NCBI RefSeq assembly: GCF_001494595.1
Contig: NZ_LN929908.1
Coordinates: 62,001 to 126,000, forward strand
DNA from: Mycobacterium sp. M26
Lineage (GTDB): Bacteria; Actinomycetota; Actinomycetes; Mycobacteriales; Mycobacteriaceae
Direction of reading: 5' to 3'
Length of the DNA: 64,000 nt
The translations under genes and the position numbers were made by a program. Shown one piece after another: positions 11,695 through 19,919 of this stretch (positions are counted from its first letter, which is position 1; each line of letters opens with the position of its first letter). The notes beneath the pieces were generated by a model. It had not been told where the DNA came from and searched no databases. It saw nothing but the letters and a program-made list of their open reading frames with translations.

Positions 11695-12968
11695 AAGAAC
11701 GTCCGCACCAGGTCGATCACCCGGCCGTCGTCATCGAGCACGGGAATCAGCTGCCACTTGTCGAACACGGTGCACGGGTGTGACACCCCGAACTCGATCC
11801 AGTCGCCCACCCTCACCCGCTTGTCGGCGGTCTCGGTCAGCCGCAGGAACGCGTGCTGATCGTTCAGGGCGGTGACCGAGCAGCCGGCCAGCGCGCCATC
11901 CGACCAACTGTCGGTCCGAATCCGTTGCTGCACAGGCATATCCTGGTCGAACGACACGTCGCGGCGGCCCATCGTCAGTAGGGCCAGCCCGGGTTCGGGC
12001 CGCGAGCACACCTGGGCCCAGACATGCATCGCCGCGCGGAACCCGTCGTCGGCCGTGCCGGGCCGGGTCAGCGGTGAGGTCCGGCGATAGAGCCCGTCAT
12101 CGTTGGTCAGATACGCCCCGCTGCGCACGATCGTGCGCCAGTCACCGCGCAACTCCTGGGCCACCAGGTCGAAATGTGTACTGCCACCGGCGGTCACGAT
12201 CATCTCGTCGGCCTCGCAGGCCGAGCCCAACCGCCGCGCCGTGTCCCGCATCCGGTGCAGATACTCCCGGACCGCCCGCACCCCGGCTGCCGACACGTCA
12301 TGCCCGAGCGCGGCTTCGTACCCGGCCACCCCGGTCAGCCGCAGGCGCGGGCTGGCCACCACGGCGCCGGCCACCGCGTCGGCGACAGCGTCGTCGCGGC
12401 ACCCGGTTCTGGTCCCCGCGGCACCGAGTTCGACGCACACGTCGACCGGCCTGCGCGCACCCGCGGCTTCCAGCGCGGCGGTCATCAGTTCGACACCGCG
12501 CACCGAATCCACCCAGCAGATCACCCGGAAGTCGGCGTCGCCGTCCAGCTCGGCGGCCAGCCACGCCAGACCCGCCGGGTCCACCAGTTCGTTGGCCAAC
12601 AGCACCTCGCGCACCCCGAACGCGCGATAGCTCCGCACCTGGCTGACCGTGGCCGCCGTCACCGCGGTGGCACCGGCCTCGAACTGGCGGGCCACCAGCT
12701 GCGGTGCCATATGGGTTTTGCCGTGCGGGGCCAGCTCGACCCCGTGCCGCGCGCACCAGGCGGCCATCGTCACCAGGTTGTGTTCCAGGGCCGTGGCGCT
12801 CAGCACGCACACCGGCCCCAGCGGCCCGGCGCTGAACAGCTCGGGTCGCTGCGCGCAGATCTCGGCCACCGTGCGACCCGTCCACGAGGTGGGCAGACCC
12901 TTGAAGCGCCAGTCCACCCGCTCCTGCGCCAGGGCCGCTACCGCTGCGGCGTTGATGAGCGACCTCAC
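11691..12968 (-). CDS. DSD1-like PLP- and zinc-dependent D-serine dehydratase / D-threonine aldolase family enzyme
   Basis: 425 residues. An alanine-racemase-type barrel carries the PLP lysine Lys84 in HGKTHMAP. The C-terminal domain has SHPC, giving the His397/Cys399 pair that binds zinc in eukaryotic-type D-serine dehydratases. Such enzymes deaminate D-serine or cleave D-3-hydroxy amino acids; the exact substrate is not decidable. H37Rv has only a tiny ORF at this place (recalled), so this looks like an accessory gene between coaX and lysS. The GTG start at 12968 is read divergently from lysS, and the two -10 elements overlap around 12975-12983. Confidence 0.8.
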   Translation of the reverse strand: MRSLINAAAVAALAQERVDWRFKGLPTSWTGRTVAEICAQRPELFSAGPLGPVCVLSATALEHNLVTMAAWCARHGVELAPHGKTHMAPQLVARQFEAGATAVTAATVSQVRSYRAFGVREVLLANELVDPAGLAWLAAELDGDADFRVICWVDSVRGVELMTAALEAAGARRPVDVCVELGAAGTRTGCRDDAVADAVAGAVVASPRLRLTGVAGYEAALGHDVSAAGVRAVREYLHRMRDTARRLGSACEADEMIVTAGGSTHFDLVAQELRGDWRTIVRSGAYLTNDDGLYRRTSPLTRPGTADDGFRAAMHVWAQVCSRPEPGLALLTMGRRDVSFDQDMPVQQRIRTDSWSDGALAGCSVTALNDQHAFLRLTETADKRVRVGDWIEFGVSHPCTVFDKWQLIPVLDDDGRVIDLVRTFF

Positions 12969-12977
12969 CGCCTCATT

Positions 12978-12994
12978 TAAGCTGGCACGTCGTG
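12978..12994 (+). promoter_or_regulatory. Leaderless promoter of lysS
   Basis: The -10 hexamer TAAGCT (12978-12983) lies 8 bases before the GTG start, so transcription should begin at or next to the start codon. The block TAAGCTGGCACGTCGTGA differs from that before cysS (31959) at one position. On the other strand the same bases read TTAAAT, a usable -10 for the divergent dehydratase gene. Confidence 0.55.
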
Positions 12995-14527
12995 AGCTCT
13001 GCTGATGTGCCGGAAATCGACTCGTCCACCGAGGCCGAGGGATCTGAGGTCCCCGAGCAGTTCCGCATCCGACAGGGCAAGCGGGAGCGGCTGCTGGCGC
13101 AGGGGCGCGACCCCTACCCGGTGGCGGTGCCGCGCACCCACTCGCTGGCCGAGATCCGGGCCGCCTATCCCGACCTGCCCGCCGACTCGACCACCGGCGA
13201 CATCGTCGGCATCACCGGCCGCGTGGTGTTCGCCCGCAACTCCGGCAAGCTCTGCTTCGCCACGCTGCAGGAAGGTGACGGCACCCAACTGCAGGCGATG
13301 ATCAGCCTCGCCGGCGTCGGAGAAGACGCCCTCGAGCAGTGGAAGACCGACGTCGACCTCGGCGACATCGTGTTCGTGCACGGCGAAGTGATCAGCTCGC
13401 GCCGCGGTGAACTGTCCGTGCTCGCCGACTCCTGGCAGATGGCCGCTAAGGCGCTGCGCCCGCTGCCGGTCGCGCACAAGGAGATGAGTGAGGAGTCGCG
13501 GGTCCGGCAGCGCTACGTCGACCTCATCGTGCGCCCGCAAGCACGCACGGTGGCCCGCCAGCGCATCGCCGTGGTCCGGGCGGTGCGCAACGCGCTGGAT
13601 CGGCGCGGTTTCCTCGAGGTGGAAACCCCGATGCTGCAGACGCTGGCCGGCGGCGCCGCCGCGCGACCGTTCATCACCCATTCCAACGCGCTGGACACCG
13701 ACCTCTACCTGCGTATCGCGCCGGAATTGTTCCTGAAGCGCTGCGTGGTGGGCGGTCTGGAGAAAGTTTTCGAACTCAATCGAAACTTCCGCAACGAAGG
13801 TGCGGATTCCACACATTCACCGGAATTCGCGATGCTCGAGACATATCAGGCGTGGGGCACGTACGACGATTCCGCCGTCGTCACCAGGGAACTTATTCAA
13901 GAAGTCGCCGACGAGGCCATCGGTACGCGTCAAGTGCCATTGCCGGATGGCACAATCTTCGACCTGGACGGTGAATGGCCGTCGATTCAAATGTATCCAT
14001 CACTGTCGGAAGCTCTTGGTGAAGAGATCACTCCCGACACGTCCTTGGATTATTTACTCGCGATTGCCGATCGGCTCGATCTGGAGATCCCGCGCGACCG
14101 CGGCTACGGCCACGGCAAGCTCGTCGAAGAACTGTGGGAGCACACGGTCGGGGATGCGTTGTGGGCTCCGACATTCGTCAAGGATTTCCCGGTGGAGACC
14201 ACACCGTTGACCCGCCAGCACCGCAGCATTCCCGGTGTCACCGAGAAATGGGATCTCTACGTGCGCGGGGTCGAGTTGGCCACCGGCTATTCCGAACTCG
14301 TCGACCCGATCATCCAGCGCGAGCGGTTCGAAGCGCAGGCCAGGGCGGCGGCCGCGGGCGACGACGAGGCGATGGCACTCGACGAGGATTTCCTCGCCGC
14401 GATGGAGTACGCCATGCCGCCGACCACCGGAACCGGAATGGGCATCGATCGCTTACTAATGGTTCTCACAGGATTGTCAATTCGCGAGACAGTTTTGTTC
14501 CCGATTGTTCGGCGCCACGGCAACTGA
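12992..14527 (+). CDS. lysS: Lysyl-tRNA synthetase (class II)
   Basis: 511 residues. It charges tRNA-Lys. An N-terminal OB-fold anticodon-binding domain (about 65-170, with [10 protein letters not shown]) is followed by the class II catalytic core: motif 2 [14 protein letters not shown] (about 265-278) and motif 3 [15 protein letters not shown] near the end. The GTG start gives a short acidic N-terminus, as in mycobacterial LysS1. Base use is uneven: about 13750-14095 and the last 80 bases are visibly more A/T-rich, with rarer codons, than the rest. The transcript is probably leaderless. Confidence 0.97.
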   Translation: MSSADVPEIDSSTEAEGSEVPEQFRIRQGKRERLLAQGRDPYPVAVPRTHSLAEIRAAYPDLPADSTTGDIVGITGRVVFARNSGKLCFATLQEGDGTQLQAMISLAGVGEDALEQWKTDVDLGDIVFVHGEVISSRRGELSVLADSWQMAAKALRPLPVAHKEMSEESRVRQRYVDLIVRPQARTVARQRIAVVRAVRNALDRRGFLEVETPMLQTLAGGAAARPFITHSNALDTDLYLRIAPELFLKRCVVGGLEKVFELNRNFRNEGADSTHSPEFAMLETYQAWGTYDDSAVVTRELIQEVADEAIGTRQVPLPDGTIFDLDGEWPSIQMYPSLSEALGEEITPDTSLDYLLAIADRLDLEIPRDRGYGHGKLVEELWEHTVGDALWAPTFVKDFPVETTPLTRQHRSIPGVTEKWDLYVRGVELATGYSELVDPIIQRERFEAQARAAAAGDDEAMALDEDFLAAMEYAMPPTTGTGMGIDRLLMVLTGLSIRETVLFPIVRRHGN

Positions 14528-14641
14528 AGTGCGCTGACACCAGGCCGGTTGAATGCCTTGGATCAATGTGGCACATTAGTTCGTAAGGGGAGGCGTTTCA
14601 TCAATCGCTTGTCATGAGCAAGCAGAAGGACCACGTGAGCT

Positions 14642-14983
14642 ATGGCCAAGAAAGTTACCGTCACCCTCGTCGACGATTTCGACGGTGAAGGTGCGGCCGA
14701 CGAAACAGTTGAATTCTCGCTCGATGGTGTGAGCTACGAGATCGATCTTTCGGCCAAGAATGCGCAGAAACTGCGCAACGAGCTGAAGCCGTGGCTCGAG
14801 GCCGGCCGACGCGTCGGTGGCCGTCGCCGTGGCCGCTCCGGTCCGCCCGGACGGGGCCGCGCCTCCATCGACCGCGAGCAGAGCGCCGCGATTCGGGAAT
14901 GGGCTCGCCGCAACGGCCACAAGGTGTCCACCCGCGGCCGCATCCCGGCCGACATCATCGACGCCTTCCACGCCGCGACCTAA
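14642..14983 (+). CDS. lsr2: Lsr2, H-NS-like nucleoid-associated xenogeneic silencer
   Basis: 113 residues, near the usual 112. The N-terminal dimerisation/oligomerisation domain starts [21 protein letters not shown]. After an Arg/Gly-rich linker (about 58-72) comes the DNA-binding domain with [18 protein letters not shown], whose RGR AT-hook-like triplet enters the minor groove of AT-rich DNA. It silences AT-rich and acquired genes and shapes the nucleoid. ATG at 14642 was chosen for the family N-terminus. An overlapping 24-codon ORF starts at 14614 in another frame. Confidence 0.97.
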   Translation: MAKKVTVTLVDDFDGEGAADETVEFSLDGVSYEIDLSAKNAQKLRNELKPWLEAGRRVGGRRRGRSGPPGRGRASIDREQSAAIREWARRNGHKVSTRGRIPADIIDAFHAAT

Positions 14984-15028
14984 CCTCGCGCGGCAGCGCC
15001 GGCCGTCGTCATCGTCTCGTCAGTCACT

Positions 15029-15043
15029 TTCGCTCGGGGCGAA
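15029..15043 (+). promoter_or_regulatory. Putative ClgR operator upstream of clpC1
   Basis: A perfect inverted repeat, TTCGC-TCGGG-GCGAA, lies 184 bases before the clpC1 start. It fits, with one mismatch, the CGCY-N3-RGCG type site I recall for ClgR, the activator of clp genes in actinobacteria. A -10-like TAGAGT lies downstream at 15159-15164. The dyad is seen directly; assignment to ClgR is by family knowledge and position. Confidence 0.5.
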
Positions 15044-15226
15044 GTCAACGCCGGTGATGACGGGAAACGAATCCGTGTTCTCCCGCGTTGGTCTGCTGTA
15101 TCCACCGCAGTAATGCGTATGGGTGGGGCAAGGGAGGGCACCTCCCGGTACCGCCCATTAGAGTGGTCGACAGGTACGCGGTGCCTACCGTCGTACCTAA
15201 TCGTGATGGAGAGCAGGTAACCACCG

Positions 15227-17755
15227 ATGTTCGAGAGATTTACCGACCGTGCCCGCAGGGTCGTCGTCCTGGCGCAAGAAGAAGCCCGGATGCTCAACCA
15301 CAACTACATCGGGACCGAGCACATCCTGTTGGGTCTTATTCACGAGGGTGAGGGCGTAGCCGCCAAGTCCCTGGAGTCGCTGGGCATTTCCCTCGAGGGT
15401 GTCCGCAGCCAGGTCGAGGAGATCATCGGCCAGGGCCAGCAGGCGCCGTCGGGCCACATCCCCTTCACCCCGCGTGCCAAGAAGGTTCTCGAGCTGTCGC
15501 TGCGCGAAGCGCTGCAGCTCGGCCACAACTACATCGGCACCGAGCACATCCTGCTCGGCCTCATCCGCGAGGGTGAGGGCGTGGCCGCCCAGGTTCTGGT
15601 GAAGCTGGGCGCCGAGCTGACCCGCGTTCGTCAGCAGGTCATCCAGCTGCTCAGTGGCTATCAGGGCAAGGAGACCGCCGAGGCCGGTACCGGCGGCCGG
15701 GGAGGGGAGTCGGGCAACCCGTCCACCTCGCTGGTGCTGGACCAGTTCGGCCGCAACCTGACCGCCGCCGCCATGGAAGGCAAGCTCGACCCGGTCATCG
15801 GCCGGGAGAAGGAAATCGAGCGGGTCATGCAGGTGCTGAGCCGGCGCACCAAGAACAACCCGGTGCTGATCGGCGAGCCCGGCGTCGGCAAGACCGCCGT
15901 CGTCGAGGGCCTGGCCCAGGCCATCGTGCACGGCGAGGTCCCCGAGACGCTGAAGGACAAGCAGCTCTACACCCTCGACCTGGGTTCGCTGGTCGCGGGC
16001 AGCCGCTACCGCGGTGATTTCGAGGAGCGCCTCAAGAAGGTGCTCAAAGAGATCAACACCCGCGGCGACATCATCCTGTTCATCGACGAGCTGCACACGC
16101 TCGTCGGTGCGGGTGCCGCCGAGGGCGCGATCGACGCCGCCTCGATCCTCAAGCCGAAACTGGCCCGCGGCGAGCTGCAGACCATCGGCGCCACCACCCT
16201 CGACGAGTACCGCAAGTACATCGAGAAGGACGCCGCCCTGGAGCGCCGGTTCCAGCCGGTCCAGGTCGGCGAGCCGACGGTGGCGCACACCATCGAGATC
16301 CTCAAGGGTCTGCGCGACCGCTACGAGGCGCACCACCGGGTGTCGATCACCGATGCCGCGATGGTCGCGGCGGCCACCCTGGCCGACCGCTACATCAACG
16401 ACCGGTTCCTGCCGGACAAGGCCATCGACCTGATCGACGAGGCCGGCGCCCGGATGCGGATCCGCCGGATGACCGCGCCGCCAGACCTGCGTGAGTTCGA
16501 CGAGAAGATCGCCGACGCCCGCCGGGAGAAGGAAAGCGCCATCGACGCGCAGGACTTCGAGAAGGCCGCGTCGCTGCGGGATCGCGAGAAGCAGCTGGTC
16601 GCCCAGCGCGCCGAGCGTGAGAAGCAGTGGCGCTCAGGTGATCTCGACGTCGTCGCCGAGGTCGACGACGAGCAGATCGCCGAGGTGCTGGGCAACTGGA
16701 CCGGTATTCCGGTGTTCAAGCTCACCGAGGAGGAGACCACCCGTCTGCTCCGCATGGAGGATGAGCTGCACAAGCGGATCATCGGCCAGGAGGACGCCGT
16801 GCGGGCCGTCTCCAAGGCGATCCGCCGCACCCGTGCCGGCCTGAAGGATCCCAAGCGCCCGTCGGGCTCGTTCATCTTCGCCGGCCCGTCCGGTGTCGGT
16901 AAGACCGAGCTGTCCAAGGCGCTGGCGGAGTTCCTCTTCGGCGACGACGACGCGCTCATCCAGATCGACATGGGCGAGTTCCACGACCGCTTCACTGCGT
17001 CTCGTCTGTTCGGCGCCCCGCCCGGATACGTCGGGTACGAGGAGGGCGGCCAGCTCACCGAGAAGGTGCGGCGCAAGCCGTTCTCCGTCGTGCTGTTCGA
17101 CGAGATCGAGAAGGCGCACCAGGAGATCTACAACACCCTGTTGCAGGTCCTCGAGGACGGCCGTCTGACCGACGGCCAGGGTCGCACGGTCGACTTCAAG
17201 AACACCGTGCTGATCTTCACCTCGAACCTGGGCACCTCCGACATCTCCAAGGCGGTCGGCCTCGGCTTCACCCAGGGTGGCGGCGAGAACAACTACGAGC
17301 GGATGAAGCAGAAGGTCAACGACGAGCTGAAGAAGCACTTCCGCCCGGAGTTCCTCAACCGCATCGACGACATCATCGTGTTCCACCAGCTCACCCAGGA
17401 CGAGATCATCCAGATGGTCGACCTGATGGTGGGCCGGGTGTCCAAGCAGCTCAAGACCAAGGACATGACGATGGAGCTGACCGACAAGGCCAAGGCCCTG
17501 TTGGCCAAGCGCGGCTTCGACCCGGTCCTGGGTGCCCGGCCGCTGCGCCGGACCATCCAGCGCGAGATCGAGGACGCCCTCTCGGAGAAGATCCTCTTCG
17601 AGGAGGTCGGCCCCGGTCAGCTGGTGACCGTCGACGTCGAGGGCTGGGACGGCGAAGGCCAGGGCGAGGACGCGAAGTTCACCTTCACCGGTGGGCCCAA
17701 GCGTGCCGAGACCACTGAGCCCGACCTGGCCAGCGCGGGCACGCCCAGCGAGTAG
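15227..17755 (+). CDS. clpC1: ATP-dependent Clp protease ATPase subunit ClpC1
   Basis: 842 residues. It unfolds substrates and feeds them to ClpP1P2. Two Clp-N repeats (about 1-145) each carry [14 protein letters not shown] or a close variant. D1 has Walker A GEPGVGKT at about 215, a UVR-type coiled middle domain lies at about 420-455, and D2 has Walker A GPSGVGKT at about 552. The N domain is the binding site of cyclomarin-type antibiotics in M. tuberculosis. ATG at 15227 follows a GGAG about 13 bases upstream. A 243-base upstream gap holds a ClgR-like dyad, and a strong hairpin terminator follows. Confidence 0.98.
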   Translation: MFERFTDRARRVVVLAQEEARMLNHNYIGTEHILLGLIHEGEGVAAKSLESLGISLEGVRSQVEEIIGQGQQAPSGHIPFTPRAKKVLELSLREALQLGHNYIGTEHILLGLIREGEGVAAQVLVKLGAELTRVRQQVIQLLSGYQGKETAEAGTGGRGGESGNPSTSLVLDQFGRNLTAAAMEGKLDPVIGREKEIERVMQVLSRRTKNNPVLIGEPGVGKTAVVEGLAQAIVHGEVPETLKDKQLYTLDLGSLVAGSRYRGDFEERLKKVLKEINTRGDIILFIDELHTLVGAGAAEGAIDAASILKPKLARGELQTIGATTLDEYRKYIEKDAALERRFQPVQVGEPTVAHTIEILKGLRDRYEAHHRVSITDAAMVAAATLADRYINDRFLPDKAIDLIDEAGARMRIRRMTAPPDLREFDEKIADARREKESAIDAQDFEKAASLRDREKQLVAQRAEREKQWRSGDLDVVAEVDDEQIAEVLGNWTGIPVFKLTEEETTRLLRMEDELHKRIIGQEDAVRAVSKAIRRTRAGLKDPKRPSGSFIFAGPSGVGKTELSKALAEFLFGDDDALIQIDMGEFHDRFTASRLFGAPPGYVGYEEGGQLTEKVRRKPFSVVLFDEIEKAHQEIYNTLLQVLEDGRLTDGQGRTVDFKNTVLIFTSNLGTSDISKAVGLGFTQGGGENNYERMKQKVNDELKKHFRPEFLNRIDDIIVFHQLTQDEIIQMVDLMVGRVSKQLKTKDMTMELTDKAKALLAKRGFDPVLGARPLRRTIQREIEDALSEKILFEEVGPGQLVTVDVEGWDGEGQGEDAKFTFTGGPKRAETTEPDLASAGTPSE

Positions 17756-17765
17756 CAGTTCCACA

Positions 17766-17800
17766 GCGAAGGCCCCCGGCATCCCCCGGGGGCCTTTCGC
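17766..17800 (+). terminator. Rho-independent-like hairpin after clpC1
   Basis: Eleven bases after the clpC1 stop, GCGAAGGCCCCCGG pairs with CCGGGGGCCTTTCGC across a short CATCC-type loop, with one bulged T. The stem is very GC-rich, and only three Ts follow within the stem itself, as is common for mycobacterial terminators. Confidence 0.7.
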
Positions 17801-17818
17801 ATGCCCGGCATGCCCATC

Positions 17819-17881
17819 CGCGACTGTGCGGTTTCGTACGGGACGCGCCGCGAAGTGCGTATCCACACGCACACTCGCGGC
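17819..17881. repeat. Intergenic hairpin repeat, copy A
   Basis: It starts CGCGACTGTGCGGT and ends CACACTCGCGGC, so the ends can pair (CGCGA-TGTG with CACA-TCGCG) around a central ACGCGCCGCG. A close relative lies at 45655-45717 and a related perfect-stem form at 24278-24337. It sits between the clpC1 terminator and the promoter of the YbjQ gene. Confidence 0.5.
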
Positions 17882-17897
17882 AGCTACCCTTCTGCTC

Positions 17898-18266
17898 ATG
17901 CTTGTTGTGACCACGAACGACCTTCCCGGCTGGGAGATTCAGCGAGTGTGCGGCGAGGTATTCGGCCTGACCGTCCGGTCGCGCAATGCCTTCGCCCAGA
18001 TGGGCGCCGGCTTCAAGAGCATGTTCGGCGGTGAACTGCAGGGGATGACCAAGAACCTCGCCGAGAGCCGTAACGAGGCCATGGCCCGGTTGATCAGCGA
18101 GGCCCGCAATCGCGGTGGCAATGCGATCGTCGCGATGCGCTTCGACACCACCGAACTCGGCGACGTGTGGACTGAGATCTGCGCCTACGGCACCGCCGTG
18201 CAAGCCGTGCCGGTGACCGAGGCCGCGAAGTACACCGCGCAACAACTGGGGTACGGGTCGGGCTAA
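17898..18266 (+). CDS. YbjQ/UPF0145 family heavy-metal-binding domain protein
   Basis: 122 residues. The start MLVVTTNDLPGWEIQ and the segments GEVFGLTVRSRNAF and EARNRGGNAIVAMRFD are diagnostic of the small pentameric YbjQ (DUF74) fold. No enzymatic residues are evident; the family is described as putative metal-binding or stress-associated. The frame is open far upstream into clpC1, but ATG 17898 follows TACCCT (17885-17890), fitting a near-leaderless transcript. A 7-bp hairpin encloses its stop codon, separating it from the cobalamin operon. Confidence 0.85.
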   Translation: MLVVTTNDLPGWEIQRVCGEVFGLTVRSRNAFAQMGAGFKSMFGGELQGMTKNLAESRNEAMARLISEARNRGGNAIVAMRFDTTELGDVWTEICAYGTAVQAVPVTEAAKYTAQQLGYGSG

Positions 18267-18274
18267 TCCGACCC
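18255..18274 (+). terminator. Stem-loop over the YbjQ stop codon
   Basis: GGGTCGG (18255-18261) and CCGACCC (18268-18274) form a perfect 7-bp stem with a 6-base loop that contains the TAA stop. It may terminate the YbjQ transcript before the riboswitch; there is no clear T tract. Confidence 0.4.
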
Positions 18275-18279
18275 CGTGG

Positions 18280-18395
18280 GTTTACGATTCTCGATGTAAT
18301 AGACGAGTCGAGGAATCTGGTGAAACTCCAGAACGGTCGCGCCACTGTTGACAGTCAGACCCGACACTCGTCATCGACCGATCCGGGACGCGATA
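18280..18395 (+). promoter_or_regulatory. Cobalamin riboswitch upstream of cbtB
   Basis: The stretch GAGGAATCTGGTGAAACTCC followed by GGTCGCGCCACTGT matches the conserved core of cobalamin riboswitches (GGTGnAAnTCC, then CCGCCACTG-like). It is followed by a B12-box-like GTCAGACCCGAC around 18353-18364. Position before a CbtB/CbtA pair is a classical context for this riboswitch in actinobacteria. When B12 binds it should shut off the downstream genes. Outer boundaries are approximate. Confidence 0.8.
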
Positions 18396-18413
18396 TTCCG
18401 GGAAAGGACTGAC

Positions 18414-18626
18414 ATGACAACTCCCCAGGTTCACAAGACCACTCGCGCCGTCGACATCTCCGCAGTCAAGGCAGTCGTGTGGCTGACGGCGACGGCGTTC
18501 TTCGCCCTGCTGGTGCTCTACTTCGTCGGCGTGGACCAGGGCGCCACGTCAGTGTTCGGTGACGATATGCACGTGCACGAGTTCCTGCACGACGCTCGCC
18601 ACCTCCTCGGCTTCCCCTGCCACTGA
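18414..18626 (+). CDS. cbtB: CbtB, small subunit of a B12-regulated cobalt transporter
   Basis: 70 residues. One membrane helix (about 24-43) is followed by the diagnostic metal-binding tail VHEFLHDARHLLGFPCH. CbtB with CbtA forms a proposed cobalt uptake system for cobalamin synthesis. ATG at 18414 was chosen over an upstream in-frame ATG because it follows GGAAAGGA (18400-18407) and begins after the riboswitch. It is the first gene of the cbtB-cbtA-phosphatase unit; cbtA follows after 7 bases. Confidence 0.88.
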   Translation: MTTPQVHKTTRAVDISAVKAVVWLTATAFFALLVLYFVGVDQGATSVFGDDMHVHEFLHDARHLLGFPCH

Positions 18627-18633
18627 TCGCGCG

Positions 18634-19371
18634 ATGGAAGCGCGAATCATCGCGCGCGGCCTGCTGGCCGGCGCGCTCGGCGGCGTGCTCGCATTCCTGT
18701 TCGCCCGGGTCTTTCAGGAACCGGTGATCGAACGGGCGATCGCGTTCGAGGACGAGATGGCCCACATGCACGGCGGCGGCCACGACCACGGTGTCGAACT
18801 GTTCAGCCGCGGGGTGCAAGCCAACATCGGGATGGGCTTCGGAGTGCTGGCGTTCGCGGTGGCGATGGGCGCGCTGCTGGCCGTCGTGTTCTGCGTGGCC
18901 TACGGCCGCGTCGGGAATCTGGCGCCACGGCCGCTCTCGGCATTGCTTGCCGCAGGAATGCTGTTGTGCCTCAACGTTATCCCGGCTCTCAAGTACCCGC
19001 CGAACCCACCGGCCGCCAGCCTGGAGGAGACCATCCGCCAGCGCACGCTGCTGTATCTGCTCATGGTGGTGATCTCGGCGGTGCTGCTGGTTGCCGCCGT
19101 CGTGCTGCGCGGACGGTTGCTGGGCCGGCTGGGTGGGTGGAACGCAACGCTGGCCGCAGCGGGCGCCTATGCGGTGGCCGTCGCCGTGGTGATGGCGCTG
19201 CTGCCGACCATCGACGAGACGCCGGAGCATTTCCCGGCCGATGTGCTCTACCAGTTCCGGCTCTACTCGCTGGGCACGCAGGTCGTCATGTGGATCACCA
19301 TCGGGACGTTCTTCGCCGCCCTGATGCACCGGCTGCTCGGCACCCCTGAGCGGGCCAGCGTCTCGGCGTGA
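18634..19371 (+). CDS. cbtA: CbtA, membrane subunit of a B12-regulated cobalt transporter
   Basis: 245 residues with about six membrane helices. The N-terminal segment GLLAGALGGVLAFLFARVF and the His-rich loop HMHGGGHDHG (about 49-58) fit metal binding, and the NPPA segment after helix 3 is typical. It is the predicted cobalt permease working with CbtB. ATG 18634 was chosen because the upstream extension overlaps cbtB. Its stop overlaps the GTG of the next gene, so the phosphatase belongs to the same B12-controlled transcript. Confidence 0.88.
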   Translation: MEARIIARGLLAGALGGVLAFLFARVFQEPVIERAIAFEDEMAHMHGGGHDHGVELFSRGVQANIGMGFGVLAFAVAMGALLAVVFCVAYGRVGNLAPRPLSALLAAGMLLCLNVIPALKYPPNPPAASLEETIRQRTLLYLLMVVISAVLLVAAVVLRGRLLGRLGGWNATLAAAGAYAVAVAVVMALLPTIDETPEHFPADVLYQFRLYSLGTQVVMWITIGTFFAALMHRLLGTPERASVSA

Positions 19372-19919
19372 GTGAGGTCGTCCGGCTGACCCTGGTGTCA
19401 CATGCCATGACTGACGCCATGGCAGCCGGACGATTTCCCGACGACGAACCCCTGAACGTCCTCGGGGGCAAGCAGATTGACGCTCTCGACGATATCGGGC
19501 CGTTCGACGTCGCGGTGACAGCGCCCGAGGCGCGCACCCTACAGACCGCCGAGCGACTCGGCCTGGATGCGAGGGTGGAGCACCGCATCGCCGATCTGGA
19601 CGTCGGGCACTGGCGGGGCCGTCCCTTGGAACAAGTACCCGCCGACGAACTGGCGCTGTGGCTGAGCCGGCCGGAGAGCAACCCGCACGGTGGTGAGGCC
19701 GTCGAAGCGCTGATCGCTCGGGTGCGGGCCTGGCTGCACGACGTGAGTGCCACTCCGGTGCGCCACGTTGCGGTCACCCACCCGGCGGTGGTGCGCGCAG
19801 CGATCCTGGTAGCCCTCGACGCCCCGCCGAAGTCGTTCTGGCGCATCGACATTGCGCCAGCCGGCCGCACGGTGCTGCACTATCGCGGGCGCTGGACGCT
19901 GCGCTGGGGTCAGCGGTAG
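19368..19919 (+). CDS. Histidine-phosphatase-superfamily protein with degenerate RHG motif, in cbt operon
   Basis: 183 residues. The fold is recognisable from RLTLVSHAMTDA at the N-terminus, FDVAVTAPEARTLQTAE (the usual SPLxRAxQTA element), ADLDVGHWRGR and a VTHPAVVRAAI second-histidine motif. The canonical catalytic RHG is replaced by SHA: His is kept, Arg and Gly are lost. The superfamily includes CobC, the alpha-ribazole phosphatase of B12 synthesis. Cotranscription with cbtBA behind a cobalamin riboswitch makes a B12-related job attractive but unproven. The start overlaps the cbtA stop (GTGA). Confidence 0.8.
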   Translation: MSEVVRLTLVSHAMTDAMAAGRFPDDEPLNVLGGKQIDALDDIGPFDVAVTAPEARTLQTAERLGLDARVEHRIADLDVGHWRGRPLEQVPADELALWLSRPESNPHGGEAVEALIARVRAWLHDVSATPVRHVAVTHPAVVRAAILVALDAPPKSFWRIDIAPAGRTVLHYRGRWTLRWGQR

